A stretch of 64,000 nt of DNA from Omphiscola glabra. Lineage: Eukaryota > Mollusca > Gastropoda > Lymnaeidae. Below the pieces are notes generated by a model, which did no database searches, was not told the DNA's origin, and saw only the letters and a list, made by a program, of their open reading frames with translations. The position numbers were made by a program, and so were the translations under genes. The stretch covers positions 53,598,608 through 53,662,607 of the forward strand of contig OZ024794.1 of NCBI GenBank assembly GCA_964017045.1, written 5' to 3'. Of the stretch, positions 1 through 8,733 are shown in pieces. The first letter of the stretch is position 1. Each line of letters begins with the position of its first letter.

Positions 1-420
1 CGATACCACCTAATTACATGGCCGGGTAAACTTGCCTCACCGAGGCAACAATTATAGCGCTATACTAATAATAGAACCAGTGCTGGGACAATACGCAAGA
101 CAAAAATCAAACAAAATGGCCACGAGACTTTGCATTCGAAACATTTTTATTATTTACCATAAGATTTTTTACCGGTGTTTCTGAGAGGCTTATTACGCTT
201 CTTTGTGTCTCTTATTGCAAAGTCTCAACATCTAAACATCCCATTTTTTACGTATGTAACTTAATCGGTTTTTTAACGTATTGTGTAGTCAAAAAGTTAC
301 GATTTCTCCACGCACTTGTAATATATATTCAGGCAGTAGTAAACTAAAATGTCCTTATGTGTAAAGTTGAGTGACCACAAGAGTCTGTCCTTGGCGTACG
401 GCTGCATAGAAGCCTCTGCA
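1..420. other. AT-rich non-coding DNA
   Basis: No gene is recognised. A short palindrome (GCCTCACCGAGGC) lies near 34-46, followed by GCGCTATACTAATAATAG. That string loosely resembles the 3' end of CR1/L2-like retroelements, but it is too short to call. Confidence 0.4.
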
Positions 421-747
421 ACGGAATATCTGAAAGAACTGCTTTATAAACATGTAACCTTAAAGAACCTGCTGTCCTCAACTCAGTCCTTACTGAAAAT
501 TCCCAGTGTGGATGAACACAGAAAAAAGTCGTACGGAGTGCGCTCTTTTGAATCGGTAGCGCCAAAGTTATGGAATATTTTACCTCCATCTTTGAGGAGT
601 ATTGAAAATGACAGAAAATCATTTAGAAAACATTTAAAGACTTTTTTTGTATAATAGATTTGAGTAAACCAGAGCGCAGTGAGCATGCTAACGTAGCATG
701 GATACCAGCGCTATAGAAGTGTCCAATCAATCAATCAATCAATCAAT
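421..747 (+). mobile_element. 5'-truncated CR1/L2-like non-LTR retrotransposon, 3' end
   Basis: The open frame that ends at 654 carries the C-terminal tail typical of CR1/L2-like reverse transcriptase polyproteins. Visible motifs are YLKELL, then RSFESVAPKLWNILPPSLRS, then a basic end (SFRKHLKTFFV). All catalytic motifs lie upstream and are missing, so this is a 5'-truncated copy. After the stop come a short 3' UTR containing the AGCGCTATAGAAGT motif and a (TCAA)n tail at about 724-747. Such elements usually end in a short microsatellite like this. An ATG at 349 opens the frame, but retroelement similarity is only clear from about residue 25, so that ATG is probably incidental. The clade (CR1, L2 or Rex-like) is uncertain. 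Confidence 0.7.
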
Positions 748-1778
748 GTATAGATTTGATGTTTATGGCATCATTGGATTTTGAGAACATTATATTTCAT
801 TTTTTGTATCAAAAAGGACCATCACTTTTTTTACGGCCAAGTTGTAAAAAGGAAAAAATATACCTCTAAGCGCGTTAAAACACGTGTTATCTTAAATTTA
901 AACACCAACCTTTACCAGCTTAAATAATTGTAACATTAACGAGTTTAATATAATGGTATCTTTCTTTAAAATATGCACAAACTTTTACCTCGTTCTGAAT
1001 GATAAGTTCGGAAACTTGTAACACATAATTGTTTTATCTAGAATCTCGTAACCGATGTTCCCGTTATTTAAGAAATATATTTATTCATTTATTTGTGTTT
1101 TAAATCCATATTTCAAATCTGGACCGCAAACAGACATGAAGATATCAATATTCAGTTATTCCTCCACCCCACCACAACCCCCCATTTTTCCTCGTCTTTG
1201 AATTGAAAAAGAAAGGAAACAAATTTACTTAAAATTATCTATTTACACATATTTCAGTTTGTAAATTTTTTTTTTTTTTTTTCTTTCAATTATAGCTATG
1301 CCGGAAATGAAGTCGCCCAAGAACATCAGAACTATTAATAATGTACTCTCAGCCCAATTTCATCGTCTTTTAAATGGTGGAAAAAAAAATGAAAATAGCG
1401 GACGATTGTTGAACGTGTAGTTTAAAACTTTATTTTATATTGTAACACGCCATTAAGATTCAGACATGTGTATAATTATGTAAGTGTGCCGAGAATGTGC
1501 CGAGAATGTGTCAACGCCTTTATCTCTAATTTTTTAGACATTGGTATAAGTCATTTTAGTATCTCAAAGGAAAATATAAAACCTATTTTCACGAATGTTA
1601 TAACATCAGATTTACAGATATTGTCATCCGTATAACAATGTGCACGTCCTATTTACCCCCCCCCCCCAAATGTTTGTTTCGAAGAAGATTTTAAAAATAT
1701 ATGAAATGTCCCCACTCATTATATGAGCATATTTTGTGCCGCGAGGAGCAATATTTTTGAAAATCGCACCCTTCCAAC
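748..1778. other. AT-rich non-coding DNA
   Basis: No gene or element is recognised. A T-run at about 1267-1282 and a 12-base C-run at 1656-1667 are the only simple repeats. Short open frames here have no recognisable domain. Confidence 0.5.
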
Positions 1779-1942
1779 CAGAGGCGTAACAACGGCTTGG
1801 CATTGGGGCAGTTGCCAAGGGCGCCGGCCTGCGCCAGTTCAAAAGGGAGCCACTAAATCTCTAATTTTTTAATTGTTATTTGAATATCAAGGGCGCCAAA
1901 AATAAATTAGCCAAGGGCGTCAAAGACCCAGTTACGCCTCTG
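1779..1942. mobile_element. hAT-type MITE, family 1, copy A
   Basis: This 164-bp element begins CAGAGGCGTAAC and ends GTTACGCCTCTG, a perfect 12-bp terminal inverted repeat. It is flanked by an exact 8-bp duplication, CTTCCAAC, at 1771-1778 and 1943-1950. CAG...CTG ends with an 8-bp duplication are diagnostic of hAT transposons. It has no coding capacity, so it is non-autonomous. Its reverse complement recurs at 42707-42857. Confidence 0.93.
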
Positions 1943-1950
1943 CTTCCAAC

Positions 1951-2850
1951 ACATATTTTATTACGCTTTTAATAAACATTAATTTTTAAAATGGTAGCCC
2001 CTACGCACACCACTGCCCATTTTTGCACACCCCTGAACTAAATTGATACTAGAACGTGCATCCTTATTTACCACCCATTAATTTGATTGTTCTGAAAAAA
2101 GGTGTTCAATTATTCCGTATATTTAAAGTGTATGGCTTTATTTTTAAAAAATCATCTATTAAAATGTTCAAATCTGTAAAAATATTTGAGCTTGGAGATA
2201 TTCCTAGATATATACTCACTTAATTTTCCCCGCCTTTGAACGACCCAAAACCTAAATTAATATTCTAATGCCCCAATTCCCATTCACCGTGACCAAATTG
2301 TTTGCGTCCCAAGTGAACACATTCAGAAAACAACACTGAGCAGTGAAAGCGGGAAAACGAACTTATTTTGGTGAGGTCATAGAATTGGTAACAAGAAAAG
2401 GAACAAAAATCACAAGCATTTCGCGAGTTTGAGAAGCTTTGTCGAATTATCGAATGTAAGCAGAAACTCTCATTCTTAGATTTACAGAGCGTTTCAAACG
2501 AGGACGCTGAAGGCTCCCGAGAGAAACTAGGGGAGTGGTCTGGGGGGCATGGCAGGGTCCTCTGTCCTTCTGCGCCGCCGTGGTTAGTGCAGGGATTTTA
2601 GTGCACGGCTATTGAACACAAAGTTGCACTCTGTTTGGTGGAAATAAAGAGAACTTTTATATTGAGCGTTATTGACGTTAACCTTACATCGAGACATTAG
2701 CTAATTGTGTTATATATATAAATATTTATATGTATATATTATTTAAAATCGTTTTTTTTTAAACTTAAAGAAATCCCTAAACGAATAATTAAAGTCTGTA
2801 AGAAGACGGACATAGTTTGTGCGGCACGATAGGATTTTGATTCGAAATCA
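1951..2850. other. Non-coding DNA
   Basis: No gene is recognised. A string at about 2000-2022 ending CGCACACCACTG resembles one hAT terminus, but no partner end was found. (TA)-rich DNA lies near 2713-2745. Confidence 0.4.
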
Positions 2851-2860
2851 TCACAACTGT

Positions 2861-5800
2861 TTCTTCTTCTTCTTCTTATGCCTTTTTACCCCGTCTGGGG
2901 CATAGGCCGTCCACAAGAATTTTCCACTCATCCCGGTCCTGTGCTTTCCTTTCCAATTGCTTCCAGTTGTATCCCATATTTTGCGTGTCTGTCTCTAGTT
3001 CACGTCTCCATGTATTCTTAGGTCTTCCTCTCTTTCTTTTTCCCTGTGGATTCCATGTTAGACATTGTCTGGTGGTGCTATCTGGGGGTTTTCTCAGAGT
3101 ATGCCCAATCCACCTCCATCTTTTCTTTATGATGTCTTCATCAATGGGCACCTGGTATGTCCTTTCTAATAGATCTTTGTTGGTGATGGTATTTGGCCAT
3201 TTGATGTTAAGGATCTTTCTAAGGCATGTGTTTATGAATGTCTGCACTTTCTGTGTAATGCTCGCTGATGTTTTCCACGTTTCTGCTCCATAAAGTAGGA
3301 CTGTTTTGACATTTGTGTTAAAGATTCTGACTTTGGTTTGAAGTTTCAGCTGCTTCGACTCCCATATTTTCTTTAATAACACAAATGCTGATCTAGCTTT
3401 TCCAATTCTAGATCTCACGTCTGCGTCGGATCCGCCGTTTGTGTCTATGGTGCTGCCTAAGTAATTGAAGGACCCCACTTCTTCCAGTGCCTTTCCTTCC
3501 AGACAGATATGCTCTTGGTTGGATGAGTTCACCTTCATGATTTTCGTCTTGCTTTTATTTATATTAAGTCCGAGCTGTGATGAAAAGGTGGCTACATCTT
3601 TTGTTTTTTCCTGCATTTGTTGCTGGTTGTGGGACAGAAGTGCAATGTCATCTGCAAAGTCTAGGTCATTCAGTTGTTCCCAGAGTGTCCACTGTATCCC
3701 ATTCCTTTTTTTGTCTGTGGATTTTTTCATTATCCAGTCAATGGCAAGGATGAATAGAAATGGGGACAAGAGGCATCCTTGTCTGACTCCTGTTTCGACT
3801 GTAAAGGCATCTGTGAGTCTACCTTCGTGGACCACCCTGCATGTCATTTCTTCATAAGAGCTCTGAATAATCCTGACTAATTTCCCTGGTACTCCATAGT
3901 GCCGAAGAAGTTTCCACAATGTTTGTCGGTCCAGGCTATCAAAGGCCTTTTCGTAGTCTATAAAATTTATGTATAAAGGGGAGTTCCATTCGATGGATTG
4001 TTCTACAATGATTCTCAGTGCTGCAATTTGATCTGTGCATGATCTGTTTTGGCGGAATCCAGCCTGTTGATCTCGTAGCTGCATGTCGACCTGGTCTTTC
4101 ATTCTATTCAAAATAATTCTGTTAAAGACCTTTCCTGGTATGGACAGCAGTGTGATTCCTCTGTAATTTGCACAATTGCTGAGATCCCCTTTCTTTGGTA
4201 TCTTGATGAGGTATCCTTCTTTCCAATCTTTTGGAACTCTCTCTTCTTCCCATATCTTTTCAAACAGAGGGTGCAGCATGTTGACTATTGTATTTATATC
4301 AGCTCTCATCATCTCTGCTGTGATGTTGTCCGGTCCCGGTGCTTTCCCTAATTTGAGCTGCTTGATGGCCAGAGCTATTTCTTCCCTATTTGGGGCGCTT
4401 TCTTCTATTTGTAAGTCTTCATTTGCTGGTTGTATGTCTGGTGTGTCTGTGGGTGGGGGTCTGTTTAATAGTTCTTTAAAGTATTCCACCCATCTTTTTT
4501 GTTGCTCTTTCCTTTCTGTTATTGATCTACCTTCTCTATCTTTGACAGGTCTCTCCGGCCTTTTGTATCGCCCTGACAGCTTTCTTGTTATATCGTAGAG
4601 CTCTCTCAGGTTGCCCTTCTTGGCTGCTTCTTCTGCTGTTGATGCTAGGCCATCTATGTAGGCATTCTTATCTTTTTTTATGCTGTTTTTTACTTTTTGG
4701 TTTGCTTCTTTATATTTCTCTTGCGCTTTTGTTTTCTCCGCCCTGGTGCGGCTGCTGTTAACTAAACTTTTCATTTCTTTTCTCTCTTTTATTTTTTGCA
4801 GTGTGTTGATTGAGAGCCAGTCTTTGTGTTTCTGTTTCACTGATCCTAAAACTTCTTGGCAAGTGGATGTTACAGACGACTTTATGTTTTGCCATTTATG
4901 TTCTACTTGGTCATCTTCTGTTTGGTCTTCCAGCGCTTGGAACTTATTCCTTAAGGTAACACTGAATTCCTCTTTTTTCTGCTCATTTACCAAAAGTGCT
5001 ACGTTGAATTTTGTTCGCTTAACAGTTGGCGGTTCCCAGTTCTTCTTCAACTTTAACTTTAGTCTTGCCCAAACAAGATGATGATCAGATGCGACATCTG
5101 CTCCTCGTTTTGCTCGTACATCTTGTAGAGACTTTCTAAATTTTTTGTTAATGCATATGTGGTCTATTTGGTTTTGCGTTTTGTTGTCCGGGGATACCCA
5201 TGTTATCTTGTGGATGTTTTTATGTTGGAATTCGCTGCCTCCGATAACAAGCTCATGTGTTGCGCAGAAGTCTGCTAGTTTTTCTCCGTTCTCATTTCTC
5301 TCTCCTACACCATGGCGTCCCATGATTTCCTCATATCCACTGTTGTCGTTTCCGATCTTGGCATTAAGGTCCCCCATTAAAATGTTCAGGTCTCTATTTG
5401 GGAATTTTTCTATTATTGTTTGTAGTCTATTGTAGAATGTTTCTTTCTCGTCTTCTTTGCTGTCGTTGGTGGGTGCGTAACACTGTATTATGTTCATCTT
5501 TATTTTCTTTTTCTTGGTTCGGAATGTTGCTGTTATTATTCTTGGTCCATGGGCTTCCCATCCAATCAATGAATCCTGTGCCATCCTAGACAACATTAGA
5601 GCGACTCCTTGTGTGTGCGGAGCATTTTCCTCCTCATGCCCAGAGTATAGTAACATTTCTCCCGAGGCCAAAGTTATTTGTCCAGCTTGTATCCATCTTG
5701 TTTCACAGATGCCCAGCAGTGTAAGTTTGTAAGTTCTCATTTCTGCTGCCACCTGCGCTGCTTTCCCTGTTTCATACATGGTTCTGACATTCCACGTGCC

Positions 5801-6040
5801 TATGTTTGTTTCCTTAGAAAGGAGGGTCTTCGGCTTTGAGGCTTCCAGTATAGTCTGGGTTTGGCCACAAGGCTTCATAGCTCTTCTTGGAAAAGAAGAG
5901 CCCTCTCTTCTCAGGGCTGAAATTTGTTGGTTTTTTCTTGTTGACGTTTCTGTAGCAATTTGTTTTTACGGGTGAGGTAGCTGGCCTCACGCCAACCCTC
6001 CTCCTTTTGCACCCGGGCTTGGGACCGGCCTTGGCGGAGT
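2861..6040 (-). mobile_element. Apparently full-length RTE-clade non-LTR retrotransposon
   Basis: The element is inserted in minus orientation, about 3.18 kb long. It is flanked by an exact direct repeat TCACAACTGTTT (2851-2862 and 6041-6052; the last bases could belong to either side), which I read as the target-site duplication. The 3' end, at low coordinates, is five GAA units directly abutting the TAA stop codon. This almost absent 3' UTR with a microsatellite tail is typical of RTE elements. The 5' end begins ACTCCGCC and holds a GC-rich leader before the coding region. An intact frame, identical duplications and a complete-looking 5' leader suggest a recent and possibly competent insertion. 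Whether 6040 is the true family 5' end needs comparison with other copies. Confidence 0.9.
2876..5878 (-). CDS. RTE-type polyprotein: AP-like endonuclease and reverse transcriptase
   Basis: This uninterrupted 1000-residue protein is the enzyme of the surrounding RTE element. It would nick target DNA and prime reverse transcription of its own RNA there. Residues about 25-270 form an exonuclease-endonuclease-phosphatase domain with GTWNVRT (27-33), ICETRW (57-62), CYAPTN (133-138), GDLNAKIG (169-176), QIDHI (237-241) and SDHHLV (264-269). A lysine-rich linker follows (about 280-460). The reverse transcriptase spans about 505-820, with GKAPGPDNI (511-519), NYRGITLLS (571-579), DQQAGFRQNRS (603-613), FIDYEKAFD (639-647), GVRQGCLLSP (697-706), the catalytic FADD box (741-744) and FNYLGS (804-809). 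The tail has RRWRWIGHTLR and GKRKRGRPK, as in RTE proteins. All expected catalytic positions appear intact. The length suits a single large ORF2. It is a mobile-element gene, not a host gene. Confidence 0.95.
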   Translation of the reverse strand: MKPCGQTQTILEASKPKTLLSKETNIGTWNVRTMYETGKAAQVAAEMRTYKLTLLGICETRWIQAGQITLASGEMLLYSGHEEENAPHTQGVALMLSRMAQDSLIGWEAHGPRIITATFRTKKKKIKMNIIQCYAPTNDSKEDEKETFYNRLQTIIEKFPNRDLNILMGDLNAKIGNDNSGYEEIMGRHGVGERNENGEKLADFCATHELVIGGSEFQHKNIHKITWVSPDNKTQNQIDHICINKKFRKSLQDVRAKRGADVASDHHLVWARLKLKLKKNWEPPTVKRTKFNVALLVNEQKKEEFSVTLRNKFQALEDQTEDDQVEHKWQNIKSSVTSTCQEVLGSVKQKHKDWLSINTLQKIKERKEMKSLVNSSRTRAEKTKAQEKYKEANQKVKNSIKKDKNAYIDGLASTAEEAAKKGNLRELYDITRKLSGRYKRPERPVKDREGRSITERKEQQKRWVEYFKELLNRPPPTDTPDIQPANEDLQIEESAPNREEIALAIKQLKLGKAPGPDNITAEMMRADINTIVNMLHPLFEKIWEEERVPKDWKEGYLIKIPKKGDLSNCANYRGITLLSIPGKVFNRIILNRMKDQVDMQLRDQQAGFRQNRSCTDQIAALRIIVEQSIEWNSPLYINFIDYEKAFDSLDRQTLWKLLRHYGVPGKLVRIIQSSYEEMTCRVVHEGRLTDAFTVETGVRQGCLLSPFLFILAIDWIMKKSTDKKRNGIQWTLWEQLNDLDFADDIALLSHNQQQMQEKTKDVATFSSQLGLNINKSKTKIMKVNSSNQEHICLEGKALEEVGSFNYLGSTIDTNGGSDADVRSRIGKARSAFVLLKKIWESKQLKLQTKVRIFNTNVKTVLLYGAETWKTSASITQKVQTFINTCLRKILNIKWPNTITNKDLLERTYQVPIDEDIIKKRWRWIGHTLRKPPDSTTRQCLTWNPQGKRKRGRPKNTWRRELETDTQNMGYNWKQLERKAQDRDEWKILVDGLCPRRGKKA

Positions 6041-6044
6041 TCAC
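5814..6044 (-). CDS. Possible short ORF1 of the RTE element
   Basis: This 76-residue frame lies in the 5' leader and overlaps the start of the large frame by about 65 bases in a different phase. It is basic (GCKRRRVG, KKKPTNF) and has no recognised domain. RTE elements often have a tiny ORF1 overlapping ORF2, so it could be one. Its ATG sits at the edge of the target-site duplication, outside the inferred element end, which argues against that start. It may be an open frame by chance. Confidence 0.3.
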   Translation of the reverse strand: MNSAKAGPKPGCKRRRVGVRPATSPVKTNCYRNVNKKKPTNFSPEKRGLFFSKKSYEALWPNPDYTGSLKAEDPPF

Positions 6045-6052
6045 AACTGTTT

Positions 6053-6796
6053 AAGTTTAATCTATTTGTACCCGATGACCTCGAGACAAGCTGCTTTTAA
6101 AATTTTATTTAACTATAAATAGGGATAATTACTATACAGAAGAGATAATTTCTATACAGAAGAGAGATGTAACATGCTAAGTTATCCGGACACTACACAT
6201 TTTATAAATTATAACAACAACAAAAAAGAGAAAAAGTTGAATAGCGACATCAGCGCTTCTTACCATGGCTCAAAATCTAGAATATCAGCTTCTACTAAGT
6301 AAAAAAAATATTTACAGGCATAATTATGACATCAGCTGAATATTGTTTACAGACCTGATATAACGCAAATGGAATAGTCTAATCCCACAATCCGGGTGTC
6401 ATACAGAGCGATGTAATTCCTATGCTAAAGTGGCCCCGATAGAAACGGAGACATAGATCCACGACACGTTATATCGTTCGGTGTAATGCCCACAGAAAGT
6501 AACGAAGATTTTACACCACATGCGTCCCAATGCTTACCGGGCGGTACGTTGGGGTCAACTCTCGTTTAACGATGGCCCCTAAATCAGCGCCAAGTGAAAA
6601 ACCTGGCAGAGCTGGTGCGGATTTTCTGTAATACAACAATACTTTCTGTCTTTGCCAGTTTGGAGAAGTTTTTTTTTTTCCCAAGTTAAGAAATGAAAGT
6701 GTGAAGACGTTAAATTCTTAATGACATGGTTTACAACCAACAAGACTTCTAAAACCAGAGGACGTTATGGGTACGTGCAGTGAGTAGGGCAGATGA
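6053..6796. other. Non-coding DNA
   Basis: No gene is recognised. A short direct repeat (ACAGAAGAGATAATTTCTAT, about 6135-6165) and an A/T-rich tract are present. Confidence 0.45.
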
Positions 6797-6892
6797 AAAC
6801 ATGTTGAATTGTTTGATTTCCTTAAAATGTGTTGAAATTGTTTGATGTCCCTAACAAGATGTTGAAATTGTTTCATGTCCTTAAAAAATTAC
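6797..6892. repeat. Short tandem array, about 32-bp unit
   Basis: Three diverged copies share the core GTTGAAATTGTTTGATGTCC. It is a minor minisatellite. Confidence 0.7.
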
Positions 6893-7684
6893 GCGATATT
6901 CATGTTGTCAGTTATGGCAAGTATTATGTGTGACTGAATCAGTTACGTCAGATTGTAGCGTCACCAAAATGTAAACGTGTCACGGTAACATAGCGGGAAG
7001 TACTTCTGGTGGAAAGTCCAGACTATGTTTTTTTCTTGCTGGACGTTATCTGTTTTAAACTTACAAAGTTGCTCTTACTAGCCCGCCACCCTCTCGACCC
7101 CATCACGTTAAGCAGATACAAGCGACATGGCTGTGGGGCTACCAGACTCTCACTAGCGTCCTTAATCTACTTACTTCCAGACAGGGACACTTGTCCCCAT
7201 CAGTGGCCAATACATAAAAAAAACTGAAAGAGTAACACTGACATATTGCACTTGCTTCCCCCTCTTTCATTGTCCGGTTGGGGGGGGGGGGGGGTTCTCG
7301 TCAACCTCTAAAGAGTTTTAATCTCTACCATGTACCACAGCGTTCTTGTGTTGAAACAAGTTGCCGCTAAAATCCCGGACGGAAACATTTGTTTCATTCA
7401 ATCTACGAACGTAACCCCAGCAATGACCGACACAAACATCTCAGCTTTGACACCTGGGGAAATTATCTTAAGTCAACTCAGCATACATGCCAATCTACAC
7501 TTTGGAGTTTTTCTGGAACTGATCGGCGCGTCGTGGTTCAAAGGACAGTTTTCGCGGGGTCCTTAGGTTGAGAGGGAAAGTGTGTGGCGTGGGTGTGTGT
7601 GTGTTTGTGTGGGGGGACTGTGAGTGTGGGTGTGTCTTTGTACTTTATTGACATATCAGTGAAATCTATCATTTCCTTACATTG
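6893..7684. other. Non-coding DNA with G-run and GT-rich tract
   Basis: A 15-base G-run lies at 7280-7294 and a GT-rich stretch at about 7578-7638. Two overlapping open frames of 60-78 codons (7330-7571) have no recognised motif, and I do not call them genes. Confidence 0.5.
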
Positions 7685-8049
7685 TGAATTCATGCAGTGA
7701 ATGTATTCAGTGAATGTATGCAGTGAATATGTGTAATGAATGTATTCAGTGAATGTATGCAGTGAATTTATGTAGTGAATGTATTCAGTGAATGTATGTA
7801 ATAAATGTAATCAGTGAATGTATGCAGTGAATGTATTCAGTGAATATATGCAGTGAATGTATTCAGTGAATGTATGCAGTGAATGTATTCAGTGAATCTA
7901 TGCAGTGAATGTATGCAGTGAATGTATGCAGTGAATGTATTCAGCGAATCTATGCAGTGAGTGTATGCAGTGAATGTATGCAATGAATCTATGCAGTGGA
8001 TGTATGCAGTGAATGTATGCAATGTATGTATGCAAAGAATACATGCAAT
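7685..8049. repeat. 13-bp minisatellite
   Basis: About 28 units of TGAATGTATGCAG and its variant TGAATGTATTCAG. The two variants interleave irregularly. The array runs into non-repetitive DNA on both sides. Confidence 0.93.
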
Positions 8050-8592
8050 AACAAAGCAGTAATGTTAGATGTCCCTACGTGTTATAGTTCTTTCCGCATA
8101 TACCTGGAAGAGATAGCGGAGAGATACGTAATTCGTGAGCTGCCGTTAAGTTTGAGCTTCATCAACATTTCCTTCTATTTGGTTTCTTGGGCATTTTTTT
8201 TACCACTGGATACAACATTTCAGCAAAGTATTTTTTTTTTAAATTATAACAATTGTGTTACTCGTTGTTTGTACAGTTCGCTGAAGAAGACATCTTGCCG
8301 ACACGTTCGTTGTTTTGTTGCGTCCTTTTTTTAGGTTTTCGGTTTTCCCAATCCTTGTTTCACAATATTTCCTTCTACCTTAACCTGACTGAAGTCGTGG
8401 CTCCCTTATTATCAGTTACCACTGCCGGCTTTCTGGGTCTGTTTCGGTGAGGATTTGCAATCGGATATTTCCTTTTCTACAACCACCGATACAATTACTG
8501 CTGTTTTCACATCACATCAAAGTTATCGTGTATTCCCGAAAAATTTGCTGGCGGTCATCGAAACATTTAAATGACTGGAATTTATTTGGCCC
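8050..8592. other. Non-coding DNA
   Basis: No recognisable gene or repeat. Open frames of 60-112 codons here are Cys/Phe/Ser-rich translations without a known domain. Confidence 0.4.
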
Positions 8593-8604
8593 GAAGTTAG
8601 ATCA

Positions 8605-8721
8605 ACTCCGCCGTAGCCGGCAACTGGGGACAGCTGGAGAGACTTGCCCAAGACCGGGATGCCTGGAGAGCCTTTGTTTGTGGCCTATGCCCCAGACGGG
8701 ACGACAGGCGATGATGATGAT
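8605..8721 (+). mobile_element. Short RTE retrotransposon insertion with 12-bp target-site duplication
   Basis: The 117-bp insert is bounded by an exact GAAGTTAGATCA at 8593-8604 and 8722-8733. It reads through the extreme C-terminus of an RTE polyprotein: NWGQLERLAQDRDAWRAF, then VCGLCPRRDDRR, then stop. The equivalent end of the 2.9-5.9 kb element is NWKQLERKAQDRDEW...GLCPRRGKKA. The stop codon starts a TGATGATGATGA tail. The upstream end begins ACTCCGCCGTAGCCGG, resembling the 5' start of the full-length element (ACTCCGCCAAGGCCGG). It is therefore either a simple 5' truncation or an internally deleted 5'+3' derivative. Confidence 0.88.
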
Positions 8722-8733
8722 GAAGTTAGATCA

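Noticed and set aside
2000..2022. CGCACACCACTG as the right end of another hAT element
   Set aside because: No left end with the complementary sequence was found.
3465..5589. Several plus-strand frames of 63-140 codons
   Set aside because: They are antisense shadows of the intact RTE polyprotein on the minus strand.
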